DNA of 64,000 nt from Streptomyces zinciresistens K42. GTDB lineage: Bacteria > Actinomycetota > Actinomycetes > Streptomycetales > Streptomycetaceae. Position 1 is the stretch's first letter. Each line of letters opens with the position of its first letter. Below, in pieces: positions 9,581 to 17,530 of this stretch. A program made the translations under genes and the position numbers. The DNA is taken from positions 1-64,000 of the forward strand of contig NZ_AGBF01000010.1 of the NCBI RefSeq assembly GCF_000225525.1, read 5' to 3'. The notes under the pieces were generated by a model. It searched no databases. It had not been told where the DNA came from and saw only the letters and a list, made by a program, of their open reading frames with translations.

Positions 9581-9620
9581 GCTGAGGGGCCGCACCTTTC
9601 GAGGTGCGGCCCCTCAGCCG
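9581..9620. terminator. Terminator hairpin after rpsA
   Basis: A perfect 18-bp stem (9581-9598 with 9603-9620) is closed by a TTCG tetraloop. This is one of the strongest hairpins in the window. Confidence 0.85.
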
Positions 9621-9717
9621 TTCCCGCGCCCTCTTCCAAGATCACGCCTTCCCGCGGCGGGAATGTCCGTACACGCAAGGGTGTTGTGACACAGGGACAC
9701 GAGGAGGAGCGGTCACA

Positions 9718-10656
9718 GTGCTTGATCCGCAGGGTTTGTACGCATGGGAGCCGAAGGGGCTGGCCGTGGTCGACATGGCGCTCGCCCAGGAGTCGGCCGG
9801 CCTTGTCCTGCTCTACCACTTCGACGGGTACATCGACGCGGGGGAGACCGGCGACCAGATCGTCGACGGCATCCTGGACTCGCTGCCCCACCAGCTCGTG
9901 GCGCGCTTCGACCACGACCGGCTCGTGGACTACCGCGCCCGCCGCCCGCTGCTGACGTTCAAGCGCGACCGCTGGACCGGCTACGAGGAACCCGCCATCG
10001 AGGTGCGCCTCGTCCAGGACGCCACGGGCGCGCCCTTCCTGCTGCTGTCCGGGCCGGAGCCGGACGTGGAGTGGGAGCGCTTCGCCGCCGCCGTGCGGCA
10101 GATCGTGGAGCGGCTCGGAGTGCGTCTGTCGGTGAACTTCCACGGCATCCCGATGGGCGTCCCGCACACCCGGCCCGTCGGCCTCACCCCGCACGGCAAC
10201 CGCTCCGACCTGGTCCCGGGCCACACCAGCCCCTTCGAGGAGGCCCAGGTGCCCGGCAGTGCCGAGTCGCTGGTGGAGTACCGGCTGGCGGAGGCCGGCC
10301 ACGACGTGCTCGGAGTCGCCGCCCATGTGCCGCACTACATCGCCCGCTCGCCCTACCCCGACGCGGCGCTGACCGTGCTGGAGGCCGTCACCGCGGCGAC
10401 CGGACTGGTCCTGCCGGGCATCGCGCACTCCCTGCGCACCGACGCCCACCGCACCCAGAACGAGATCGACCGGCAGATCCGCGAGGGCGACGACGAGCTC
10501 ACCGGCCTCGTCGAGGGCCTTGAGCACCAGTACGACGCGATCGCGGGCGCCGAGAGCCGCGGCAACATGCTCGCCGAACCGGTGGACATCCCCTCCGCCG
10601 ACGAGATCGGCCGGGAACTGGAGCGGTTCCTCGCCGAGCGGGAGGGCGACGGCTGA
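9718..10656 (+). CDS. PAC2 family protein
   Basis: This 312-residue protein belongs to the PAC2 (proteasome assembly chaperone 2-like) family of actinobacteria, recognised from the N-terminal [14 protein letters not shown] and the [16 protein letters not shown] segments, the [14 protein letters not shown]-like block (here [14 protein letters not shown]) and the C-terminal helical region. A role in proteasome biology is plausible because actinobacteria have proteasomes, but it is not proven for bacterial members. The GTG at 9718 follows GAGGAGGAG at 8 bases. It stands alone between the rpsA terminator and coaE. Confidence 0.85.
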   Translation: MLDPQGLYAWEPKGLAVVDMALAQESAGLVLLYHFDGYIDAGETGDQIVDGILDSLPHQLVARFDHDRLVDYRARRPLLTFKRDRWTGYEEPAIEVRLVQDATGAPFLLLSGPEPDVEWERFAAAVRQIVERLGVRLSVNFHGIPMGVPHTRPVGLTPHGNRSDLVPGHTSPFEEAQVPGSAESLVEYRLAEAGHDVLGVAAHVPHYIARSPYPDAALTVLEAVTAATGLVLPGIAHSLRTDAHRTQNEIDRQIREGDDELTGLVEGLEHQYDAIAGAESRGNMLAEPVDIPSADEIGRELERFLAEREGDG

Positions 10657-10762
10657 GGCGGCCCCGTGCGCGAGACGGCTGAGGTCAGCCGTGAGGGCGA
10701 CCGGCCGGGGCACGGGCGGTGACGGCTGAGCCGGCCGTGCGCGCGAGCCGGTGGACCTGCCC

Positions 10763-10768
10763 TAGGCT
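10763..10768 (+). promoter_or_regulatory. -10 element of leaderless coaE transcript
   Basis: TAGGCT ends 7 bases before the coaE ATG, and no ribosome binding site lies between. This spacing fits transcription starting at the A of the start codon. The -35 region is poor. Confidence 0.5.
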
Positions 10769-10775
10769 GACGGCC

Positions 10776-11411
10776 ATGTTGAAGGTGGGCCTGACCGGTG
10801 GCATCGGCGCCGGCAAGAGCGAGGTGTCCCGGCTGCTCGTACGGCACGGGGCGGTGCTGATCGACGCGGACCGCATCGCGCGCGAGGTCGTCGAGCCCGG
10901 CACGCCCGGACTCGCCGCCGTCGTCCAGGAGTTCGGGCCGGACGTGCTCGCCGCCGACGGCAGCCTGGACCGGCCCCGGCTGGGCTCCCTCGTCTTCGCC
11001 GACCCCGAGCGGCTCGCCGCCCTCAACGCGATCGTGCACCCCCTGGTCGGCCGCCGCTCCCGGGAGCTGGAGGAGTCGGCCGCGCCCGGCAGCGTCGTCG
11101 TCCACGACGTCCCGCTCCTCGCGGAGAACGGCCTGGCGCCGCTGTACGACCTCGTGATCGTGGTCGATGTCGCGCCCGGGACCCAGCTCGACCGGCTGGT
11201 CCGGCTGCGCGGCATGAGCGAGGAGGACGCCCGCGCGCGCATGGCCGCGCAGGCGACCCGGGAGAAGCGCCTGGAGATCGCCGACGTCGTCATCGACAAC
11301 GACGTACCGCTGGAGGAACTGCGGAACAGGGTGGCCCGGGTGTGGGACGAGCTCGTGGCCGGGGCGGAGGCCGGCCGGGAGGGCCGGGCGTCCGCCCCGC
11401 CCCAGGAATAG
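10776..11411 (+). CDS. coaE: Dephospho-CoA kinase
   Basis: CoaE phosphorylates the 3' hydroxyl of dephospho-CoA in the last step of coenzyme A synthesis. The 211-residue protein begins [18 protein letters not shown] with a complete P-loop at about 8-16, then [12 protein letters not shown] with the conserved Asp, and [13 protein letters not shown]. Length is normal for the family without the extra C-terminal GrpB-like domain seen in some actinobacteria. The ATG at 10776 is favoured by the family N-terminus and by the leaderless-type -10 element. A TPR gene follows on the same strand. Confidence 0.95.
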   Translation: MLKVGLTGGIGAGKSEVSRLLVRHGAVLIDADRIAREVVEPGTPGLAAVVQEFGPDVLAADGSLDRPRLGSLVFADPERLAALNAIVHPLVGRRSRELEESAAPGSVVVHDVPLLAENGLAPLYDLVIVVDVAPGTQLDRLVRLRGMSEEDARARMAAQATREKRLEIADVVIDNDVPLEELRNRVARVWDELVAGAEAGREGRASAPPQE

Positions 11412-11461
11412 CGGCCCCGCGCTCGCGCGTTGAACCCTTCCAGCGAGGGAAGGACTCAGCC

Positions 11462-11842
11462 GTGCCCGAGATCAGCGGTTCGACCGGACGTTCTCCGGAG
11501 ACGCATGTCATCGACTTCCGCGCCGCCGAGCAGCTGCTCGCCGTGCGGGACGCGCGGGGCGCGGTGAAGCTGCTCGACGGAGTCATCGCGGCCCACCCCG
11601 AGAACACGGCGGCCCGGCTGCTGCGCGCGAGAGCCTTCTTCCTCGCCGCGCAACTGCGCCCGGCCGAGCTGGAGTTCACCATCGTTCTGGAGCGGGAGCC
11701 GGACAACGCCTTCGCGCACTTCGCGCTCGCCCGCACCTATGAACGCCAGGCGCGGCCCGACCAGGCCAAGCGCCACTTCCGACTGGCCGCCGCGCTCGAT
11801 CCCAACCCCGAGTACCTCAAGGCGGCACGGTTCGACGGGTGA
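11462..11842 (+). CDS. Tetratricopeptide repeat protein
   Basis: This small 126-residue protein contains about two to three TPR units (residues 25-115), with alternating helices such as LLDGVIAAHPENTAARLLRARA and FAHFALARTYERQ. TPR proteins act as protein-binding scaffolds; no partner is evident. The GTG start is preceded by AGGGAAGGA. It may be co-transcribed with coaE across a 50-base gap. Confidence 0.8.
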   Translation: MPEISGSTGRSPETHVIDFRAAEQLLAVRDARGAVKLLDGVIAAHPENTAARLLRARAFFLAAQLRPAELEFTIVLEREPDNAFAHFALARTYERQARPDQAKRHFRLAAALDPNPEYLKAARFDG

Positions 11843-11874
11843 GCCGCGCCGCCGGCCGGGCCGCGGGGCGGGTC

Positions 11875-12219
11875 CTAGCGGCGGTCGCGCGGCGGCGGGC
11901 CCGGCGGATCGGGCGGGCCCGGCAGGTCGGGTCGTCCGGGCGGTCGGCGGGGCCGCCGAGGGCGGTCCTCGGGCGGGAGGTACGGCGGGATGTCGCGCCC
12001 CGGCTGGTAGTGCGGACCCTGGCGCACATGGCGGAGCACCACGGCCAGGTCGACCGTGACCACCAGCCACAGCACCCCGCACGCCGCCGCCCAGCCCGGC
12101 CGGCCGACCAGGGCGAAGACAGCCGTCCCGAAGGCCGCCCAGACCAGTCCCCACACGCACAGCCAGAAGCGGGCCCGCAGGGCACTGCGCGCCGTCGTGG
12201 GCTCACTGCCTGTACGCAT
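11875..12219 (-). CDS. DUF6343-like small membrane protein
   Basis: The 114-residue product has two adjacent hydrophobic segments at about 18-40 and 45-62, then a strikingly Pro/Arg-rich cytoplasmic tail (about 75-114). The N-terminal MRTGSEPTTARSALRARFWL resembles Streptomyces proteins I remember as DUF6343; the function is unknown. It is convergent with the TPR gene and divergent from the acyltransferase gene. Confidence 0.65.
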   Translation of the reverse strand: MRTGSEPTTARSALRARFWLCVWGLVWAAFGTAVFALVGRPGWAAACGVLWLVVTVDLAVVLRHVRQGPHYQPGRDIPPYLPPEDRPRRPRRPPGRPDLPGPPDPPGPPPRDRR

Positions 12220-12276
12220 CGGGATTCACCGGTCCTTCCTGAAAACCTACTCCTCGTTCTCCTCGCGGGAGGCTCC

Positions 12277-13209
12277 TTGCTGCCGGACACCGACGAGCTC
12301 GCCGACGTACTGCTCGACCTCCAGGTACCCCACGAGGACGTCAACGACCTCGTGCGCATGGCCCGCCGGGTGACCGACGACCCCGAGCTTCGGCGCTGCC
12401 TGGAGCGCTCCGCGGAGGAGCTGGTGCGGGCGATGGGGGAGGCGGGCACGGCGGTCGAGCTGCCGGAGCTCGACTGGCCGTCGGGCGCCCTCCAGCGCTG
12501 CTTCCCCGTGTACGTGTTCGTCGCCGCGCTGCCGCACACCCGGGCCTACCACCGTGAGCGCGGGGTGCCGGCCGACGTCTCCCGGCACACCCTCGCGGAC
12601 CTCGGCCGGAACATGGCCGTGCATCGCCGGCGCTACGGCCGGGCCGGTGTGCAGGCGCCCTGGTGGCTCGTCCGGCACTTCCGGGGCGAGCTGTACCAGC
12701 TGGGACGACTCCAGTTCGAGCGGGTGCGGCTCGGACCGCTCGCCGGGGCGCGCCTCGCCGCGGCCGGGCTGGACGCCGGCCCCGGCTCACCCGCCCTCGG
12801 CCTGCACATCCCCGACTTCCGCGGGCCGCTGTCCCCGGCCGCCGTCGACCGGTCGCTGGCGCTGGCGCGGGAGTTCTTCGCCCGGTGCTTCCCGCAGGAG
12901 CGCCACCGGGTGGCGACCTGCGACTCCTGGCTGCTGGACGGGCAACTGCGGAAGTACCTTCCCGGGGACTCCCACATCGTCCTGTTCCAGGAGCGCTTCA
13001 CCGCCCTGCCGGGGGACTCCGCGGCCCTGCCGGGGGACCGGGAACCCGCCGACACCGAGCCGGTGCAGTTCGTCTTCGGCGACCCGCGGCTGCCGGTCGC
13101 GGACCTGCCGCGCCGCACGGCCCTCGAACGGGCCGTCGGCGACCATCTGCGGGCCGGCGGGCACTGGTACACGGGGCACGGGTGGCTGCCGTTCGGCTCG
13201 GACAGGTGA
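12277..13209 (+). CDS. Acyltransferase domain-containing protein (NAT_N/GNAT_C type)
   Basis: This protein of about 310 residues resembles actinobacterial proteins annotated as N-acyltransferases, with an all-helical N-terminal domain (DELADVLLDLQVPHEDV, about 1-130) and a GNAT-like C-terminal domain containing LHIPDFRGPLS and DSWLLDGQLRKYLP. The acceptor and acyl donor are not known. I chose TTG at 12277 because GGGAGG sits immediately upstream; the longer open frame reaching 11839 runs through the divergent gene and is not credible. Confidence 0.7.
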   Translation: MLPDTDELADVLLDLQVPHEDVNDLVRMARRVTDDPELRRCLERSAEELVRAMGEAGTAVELPELDWPSGALQRCFPVYVFVAALPHTRAYHRERGVPADVSRHTLADLGRNMAVHRRRYGRAGVQAPWWLVRHFRGELYQLGRLQFERVRLGPLAGARLAAAGLDAGPGSPALGLHIPDFRGPLSPAAVDRSLALAREFFARCFPQERHRVATCDSWLLDGQLRKYLPGDSHIVLFQERFTALPGDSAALPGDREPADTEPVQFVFGDPRLPVADLPRRTALERAVGDHLRAGGHWYTGHGWLPFGSDR

Positions 13210-13311
13210 CCGGCACGCACCGGAATCGCCCCCGGGGAGCGATGAGTTCCGGAGCGGGCCGCGGTCTGTCCCGGTGTCAGCACCGCAGACCGCAGACCGC
13301 AGGAGGACCCG

Positions 13312-13773
13312 ATGTCCGAGACCGCCGCCCCCGTCACCACCACCCCCGTCACCACCACCCCCGTCACCGCCGGGTCCGCGACCCCGCGTCGCCGCCGAGC
13401 CCGGATCGCCCTGCGCGGCGTGCAGATCCTGCTCGCCCTCTTCTACGGGATCGCCAGCGCCCTGCCCAAGCTGATCGGGCACCCGTCGGCCGCCGAGAGC
13501 TTCGCCGACATCGGCTGGGGCAGTACGGGGATGTACGTGATCGGAGCGCTCGAACTGGCCGGTGCCGTGGCCCTGTTGATCCCGGTGCTCCAGTCGGTGG
13601 CGGCGACGGCGCTGGCCGGGCTGATGGTCGGCGCCTTCATCGTCTCCCTCACCGCCCTCGACGGGGAGAACGCCGCGACGCCCCTCGTCCTCCTCGTCCC
13701 GCTCGCCCTGATCGCCTGGGCGCGGCGCGACTCCCACGCCGAACTGCTGCGGCTGGTGCGCCGACGCGGCTGA
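13312..13773 (+). CDS. DoxX family membrane protein
   Basis: The 153-residue product has four predicted transmembrane helices (about 36-55, 68-90, 93-113 and 120-138), the layout of DoxX-like proteins. The N-terminus has a short internal repeat (VTTTP three times) before an Arg-rich patch. DoxX relatives are linked to oxidative stress or thiol metabolism in some actinobacteria; nothing here points to a specific role. AGGAGG precedes the ATG. Confidence 0.75.
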   Translation: MSETAAPVTTTPVTTTPVTAGSATPRRRRARIALRGVQILLALFYGIASALPKLIGHPSAAESFADIGWGSTGMYVIGALELAGAVALLIPVLQSVAATALAGLMVGAFIVSLTALDGENAATPLVLLVPLALIAWARRDSHAELLRLVRRRG

Positions 13774-13824
13774 GCGGGCGGCGCGGCGAGGCACGCCGGG
13801 CGGTGGCATCGGCGGCCGGTCAAG

Positions 13825-13952
13825 GCCGTACGCATGTCACCGCCGTACGCGTGTCACCGTCATACGGGCATACGGGTGTCACGGCCGTAGGCGAGTCACC
13901 GCCGTACGCGTGCCGCCAACCGTACGTGTGTCACGGCCGTGGGCAGGTCACC
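13825..13952. repeat. Degenerate 17-bp tandem repeat, about seven units
   Basis: The unit GCCGTACGCGTGTCACC recurs with substitutions at 13825, 13842, 13859 (expanded), 13884, 13901, 13918 and 13936. The array fills the gap between the convergent DoxX and S4 genes and enters the last bases of the S4 gene. Confidence 0.75.
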
Positions 13953-14493
13953 GGTGGTCGCCCGGCCGGGGTGAGCCGGTGCCCATGACGCCGCGCAGGC
14001 GCTCCATCTCGCGCCGGTCCCGCTTGGTCGGCCGGCCCGCGCCGCGGTCGCGGATCCCGGCCGGGGCGACCGCCTCGCGCGGCGGGGGAGGCGGCGAGTT
14101 GTCGACGTAGCACTCGACCGCCACGGGCGCGCCGACCCGCTTGCGGATCAGCCGCTTGACGACGACGATCCGCTCGCGGTTCTCCTGCCGGACCCGGACC
14201 TCGTCGCCCACGCGCAGGGAGTGCGACGGCTTCACGCTCTGGCCGTTCACCCGCACATGGCCGCCCTTGCAGGCCGCGGCACCCATGGACCGGGTCTTGA
14301 CCAGGCGTACGGACCAGATCCAGCTGTCCACCCGCACGGACTCGCCCTGGTGCGCACCGGCGGCCTCGGCCGCGGCGACGGCCGCCGCGCCCTCCCCGCC
14401 GCCCGCCTGCCCGGCGCCGGCCTTCGCCGTGCCCTCGCCGCCCTTGGTGTCCTGGACGCCCTGGTCGCGCCGGTTGTTCTCGTCCCGAGCCAT
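13948..14493 (-). CDS. S4-domain RNA-binding protein (Hsp15-like)
   Basis: Residues about 53-115 form an S4 domain (VRVDSWIWSVRLVKTRSMGAA, then GHVRVNGQSVKPSHSLRVGD) as in Hsp15/HslR, which binds stalled 50S subunits in E. coli. The 181-residue protein also has an acidic Gly/Ala-rich N-terminal extension of about 50 residues and a basic C-terminal tail (GAGRPTKRDRREMERL), both usual in actinobacterial members. The ATG at 14493 is consistent with a leaderless start. Confidence 0.85.
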   Translation of the reverse strand: MARDENNRRDQGVQDTKGGEGTAKAGAGQAGGGEGAAAVAAAEAAGAHQGESVRVDSWIWSVRLVKTRSMGAAACKGGHVRVNGQSVKPSHSLRVGDEVRVRQENRERIVVVKRLIRKRVGAPVAVECYVDNSPPPPPREAVAPAGIRDRGAGRPTKRDRREMERLRGVMGTGSPRPGDHR

Positions 14494-14499
14494 ACCCCG

Positions 14500-14505
14500 A
14501 CCTTA
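14500..14505 (-). promoter_or_regulatory. -10 element of S4 gene (leaderless)
   Basis: On the minus strand TAAGGT ends 6 bases before the ATG at 14493. There is no clear -35 element. Confidence 0.45.
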
Positions 14506-14551
14506 GCCCGCCCGGGTCGCTCCCGGACCGCGTTCCGGGGCCGGGCGGCCG

Positions 14552-14557
14552 TACGGT
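14552..14557 (+). promoter_or_regulatory. -10 element of uracil-DNA glycosylase gene (leaderless)
   Basis: TACGGT ends 6 bases before the ATG at 14564. A GGAGG lies between but is too close to the ATG to act in translation. Confidence 0.4.
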
Positions 14558-14563
14558 GGAGGC

Positions 14564-15250
14564 ATGGACGCCCTCGCCGACCTGGACCTGCGGATCGCGG
14601 GCTGCCGGGCCTGCCCTCGGCTGGTCGACTGGCGCGAGGAGGTCGCGCGCACCAAGCGTGCCGCCTTCGCGGACGAGACGTACTGGGGCCGCCCGGTGCC
14701 CGGTTTCGGCCCGCCCGACGCCCGGCTGCTGATCGTCGGTCTGGCCCCGGCCGCGCACGGCGGGAACCGGACCGGGCGGATGTTCACCGGCGACCGCTCC
14801 GGTGACGTGCTGTACCGGGCGCTCCACGACGAGGGGCTGGCCTCGCAGCCCACCTCGGTGGCCCTCGGGGACGGCCTGGAACTGAGGGGCGTGCGCGTCA
14901 CGTCGCCCGTGCACTGCGCCCCGCCGGCCAACAAGCCCACCCCGGGCGAGCGGGAGACCTGCCGCCCGTGGCTCGTGCGCGAGCTGGGGCTGCTGCGGCC
15001 GACGTTGCGGTCGGTGGTCGTGCTGGGCGCCTTCGGCTGGCAGGCGACGCTGCCCGCGCTGGCCCAGGCGGGCTGGAGCGTGCCCCGGCCCCGGCCGGCG
15101 TTCGCGCACGGGACGCACGTCCCGCTGGACGGCCTGGACCTCTACGGCTGCTTCCACGTCAGCCGGCGCAACACCTCCACGGGCCGGCTCACCCCCGCGA
15201 TGCTGCGGGAGGTGCTGCGCGCGGCGGCCCGCAAGGCCGCTCTCCGTTGA
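14564..15250 (+). CDS. Family 5 (UDGb-type) uracil-DNA glycosylase
   Basis: The enzyme removes uracil and related deaminated bases from DNA at the start of base-excision repair. Motif A (GLAPAAHGGNRTGRMFTGD, 59-77) lacks the acidic catalytic residue of family 4 and instead matches family 5, and the C-terminal HVSRRNTSTGRLTP block is the family 5 motif B. Cys14, Cys17, Cys118 and Cys133 are placed to bind a 4Fe-4S cluster. The 228-residue length is typical. It is divergent from the S4 gene. Its promoter does not show the DNA-damage motif found at uvrA, uvrB and ogt. Confidence 0.9.
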   Translation: MDALADLDLRIAGCRACPRLVDWREEVARTKRAAFADETYWGRPVPGFGPPDARLLIVGLAPAAHGGNRTGRMFTGDRSGDVLYRALHDEGLASQPTSVALGDGLELRGVRVTSPVHCAPPANKPTPGERETCRPWLVRELGLLRPTLRSVVVLGAFGWQATLPALAQAGWSVPRPRPAFAHGTHVPLDGLDLYGCFHVSRRNTSTGRLTPAMLREVLRAAARKAALR

Positions 15251-15301
15251 GCCGCCTGCAATCGGGACGACAGGGGGAGGAAGGCGAGGCCAGTGCTGTG
15301 G

Positions 15302-15331
15302 CCGGGAGGGTTAGCCGGTGAACCCTCCCGG
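15302..15331. repeat. Inverted repeat overlapping the pip promoter region
   Basis: A perfect 11-bp stem, CCGGGAGGGTT (15302-15312) with AACCCTCCCGG (15321-15331), has an 8-base loop. It could end the glycosylase transcript, or act as an operator because it covers the expected -35 zone of the next gene. Confidence 0.6.
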
Positions 15332-15340
15332 TCACCGCGC

Positions 15341-15346
15341 TAGGGT
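15341..15346 (+). promoter_or_regulatory. -10 element of prolyl aminopeptidase gene
   Basis: TAGGGT ends 5 bases before the ATG at 15352, suggesting a nearly leaderless transcript. The adjacent inverted repeat occupies the -35 zone. Confidence 0.45.
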
Positions 15347-15351
15347 GGCGG

Positions 15352-16305
15352 ATGCCCCTCTACCCTGAGATCGAACCGTACGACCACGGCCTGCTCGACG
15401 TGGGCGACGGCAACCGCGTGTACTGGGAGGTCTGCGGCAACCCGGACGGCAAGCCGGCGGTGGTGCTGCACGGAGGGCCCGGCTCCGGGTGCACCCCGTG
15501 GGCGCGCCGCCTCTTCGACCCCGCCGTGTACCGGATCGTGCTGCTCGACCAGCGGGGCGCGAAGCGCTCGACCCCGCCCGCGAGCGCCTACGGCACCGAC
15601 ATGAGCGTCAACACGATGCCCAAGCTGATCGCCGACCTGGAGCTGCTGCGCCGCCACCTCGGCATCGAACGGTGGCTGGTGTGGGGTGTCTCCTTCGGAG
15701 CGGCCCTGGGGCTGCGCTACGCCCAGACGCATCCGCGGGCCGTCTCGGAGATGGTCCTCACCGGTGTCACGACCGGCTCGGACGCCGAAGTCGCCCTGCT
15801 GACAAGGGGACTGGGGCGGATCTTCCCGGCCGCCTTCGAACGGTTCGTCGGTGAACTGCCCGCCGAGGAACGCTCCGGGAACCTCGCCGCCGCCTACGCC
15901 CGGCTGCTGGAGTCGCCCGACGCAGCGGTGCGCGAGCGGGCCGCGCGGGCCTGGACGGACTGGGAGACGGCGATCGTCCCGGCGCCGCCGAGGTCGATCG
16001 AGCGCTTCGAGGACCCCGACTTCCGGACGGGGTTCGCCCGGACGGTCACCCACTACTGGGGCAACGGCCACTTCCTGGACGCGGGGGACGCGGTCCTGCG
16101 CGACGCGCACCTGCTCAAGGACATCCCCGGCACCCTCGTGCAGGGCGGCCTCGACCTCGGCAATCTGCTCGGCATCGTCTGGCGGCTCCATCACGCCTGG
16201 CCGGGAAGCGAGTTGGTGACGGTCGAGGACGCCGGCCACGAGGCGGGGGCGACGGGCGTCGCGGACGCGATGGTGACGGCCACGGACCGCTACGCCCGAC
16301 ACTGA
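15352..16305 (+). CDS. pip: Prolyl aminopeptidase (S33 alpha/beta hydrolase)
   Basis: This 317-residue serine peptidase releases N-terminal proline from peptides. The oxyanion-hole motif HGGPGSG (about 43-49), the nucleophile elbow GVSFG (about 108-112) and the EDAGHEA region with the catalytic His (about 293) are present, along with DMSVNTMPKLIADLELLRRHLGI, a strong family signature. Two usual features are altered: DQRGCGRS reads DQRGAKRS, and GGSWG reads GVSFG. The catalytic triad still looks complete, so activity is likely. Confidence 0.88.
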   Translation: MPLYPEIEPYDHGLLDVGDGNRVYWEVCGNPDGKPAVVLHGGPGSGCTPWARRLFDPAVYRIVLLDQRGAKRSTPPASAYGTDMSVNTMPKLIADLELLRRHLGIERWLVWGVSFGAALGLRYAQTHPRAVSEMVLTGVTTGSDAEVALLTRGLGRIFPAAFERFVGELPAEERSGNLAAAYARLLESPDAAVRERAARAWTDWETAIVPAPPRSIERFEDPDFRTGFARTVTHYWGNGHFLDAGDAVLRDAHLLKDIPGTLVQGGLDLGNLLGIVWRLHHAWPGSELVTVEDAGHEAGATGVADAMVTATDRYARH

Positions 16306-16331
16306 CCCGCGCACTCCGGCCGAACCACCCG

Positions 16332-16366
16332 CCGCCGCAGAGGAACTGACGGTTCGTGTGCGGCGG
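16332..16366. terminator. Hairpin after pip
   Basis: CCGCCGCA (16332-16339) pairs with TGCGGCGG (16359-16366), and an inner GAAC/GTTC stem closes the loop. Outer ACCACC/GGTGGT arms can extend it. Confidence 0.55.
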
Positions 16367-16486
16367 CCCGGTGGTGGGTTGGTGCATCCGTGGCGCTGTG
16401 TTCGGGGGAAGTCTCCGGCGAGGCGATGAGTTCCGCCGCTCTCGCCGGTCACCACCCCGGACGGAACGTCGCACTGGAGGGTGCCC

Positions 16487-17176
16487 ATGTCGCTGCCGGA
16501 GATCGTCTCGCGTGCTCAGTGGCTCCTGGCGCGCGAGGAGTTGCTGGCCCAGGAGAAGGCCGTCACCCGCGCGCGGGACGCGGTCAACGCCGAGCGGCGC
16601 AGACTGCCCATGGTCGAGATCGGCGAGGAGTACGTCTTCGAGGGCGGTGACGGCAAGGCCACGCTGCTCGACCTGTTCGAGGGACGGCACCAACTCGTCG
16701 TCCACCACTTCATGTTCGCCCCCGAGTGGGACGCCGGCTGCCGCGGCTGCGCGGCGTTCCTGGACCAGGTCGGCCATCCGGCGCATCTGCGGGCGCGCGG
16801 CACGACACTCGTGGCCGTCTCGCGGGCGCCGTTCACGAGGATCCTGCCGTTCAAGGCGCGGATGGGCTGGACCCTGCCCTGGTACTCCTCGCTCGGCAGC
16901 GACTTCAACCGCGACTTCGAGGCCACCCTGGAGGAGGGCGGCGAGCTGGTCGAACGGTCCGGTGTCAGCTGCTTCCTGCGCGACCGCGACCGGGTCTTCC
17001 ACACCTACTCGACCCACGGGCGCGGGCTCGACGGACTGGGCTCGGCCAACGGCTTCCTCGACCTCACCGCGCTGGGCAGGCAGGAGGACTGGGAGGAACC
17101 CCGCGGCCGCTCCTCCGCGCTCGGCACGCCCACGGGCGGCGCCCGCGTCCGCTATCACGACGAGTACGAGTACTGA
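16487..17176 (+). CDS. DUF899 thioredoxin-like protein
   Basis: The 229-residue protein matches DUF899, a thioredoxin-fold family, through the LLAREELLAQEKAVTRARDAV helix, the LVVHHFMFAPEWDAGCRGCAAF block (a CxxC at about 85-88) and the FLRDRDRVFHTYSTHGRG segment. Its redox partner is unknown. The ATG at 16487 is preferred over the GTG at 16481 because GGAGG ends six bases upstream. Confidence 0.82.
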   Translation: MSLPEIVSRAQWLLAREELLAQEKAVTRARDAVNAERRRLPMVEIGEEYVFEGGDGKATLLDLFEGRHQLVVHHFMFAPEWDAGCRGCAAFLDQVGHPAHLRARGTTLVAVSRAPFTRILPFKARMGWTLPWYSSLGSDFNRDFEATLEEGGELVERSGVSCFLRDRDRVFHTYSTHGRGLDGLGSANGFLDLTALGRQEDWEEPRGRSSALGTPTGGARVRYHDEYEY

Positions 17177-17329
17177 CACACCACGTGGCCGTCCGTGATC
17201 GAGGGTGAGCGCCCGCTCGCACAGAGCGGTGAACCGGTGTCGGCTACGTCTCAGTACCGTCACCGGCCGAGGCCATCCACCCCTGTCAGGCGTTGACTCT
17301 CACAAGTACGACGCCAACGGAGGTACAGG

Positions 17330-17515
17330 ATGGTGAACGGGCGGACAGTGCTCGAACGCTTTCCCGCGGGCGGGCCGCGCGGATCGTGGCCCGCGGAGGA
17401 GTTCGCGCACGCGCGGCGCATGGAGGGACTGCCCGCCGAGGTCGTCATGGACCTCGCGACGGACGCGTTCCTGGTGGTCGTCCGCCGCGACGGGGCGGCC
17501 GACGCGACGGCATGA
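17330..17515 (+). CDS. Conserved small hypothetical protein
   Basis: This 61-residue protein (for example RTVLERFPAGGPRGSWPAEEF and VVMDLATDAFLVVVR) has the codon bias of a real gene and a GGAGG ten bases before the ATG. It looks soluble and mixed alpha/beta. I recall similar small Streptomyces proteins but know no function. It is convergent with the ABC transporter gene 15 bases away. Confidence 0.65.
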   Translation: MVNGRTVLERFPAGGPRGSWPAEEFAHARRMEGLPAEVVMDLATDAFLVVVRRDGAADATA

Positions 17516-17530
17516 CGCCGGACGGCCGGG

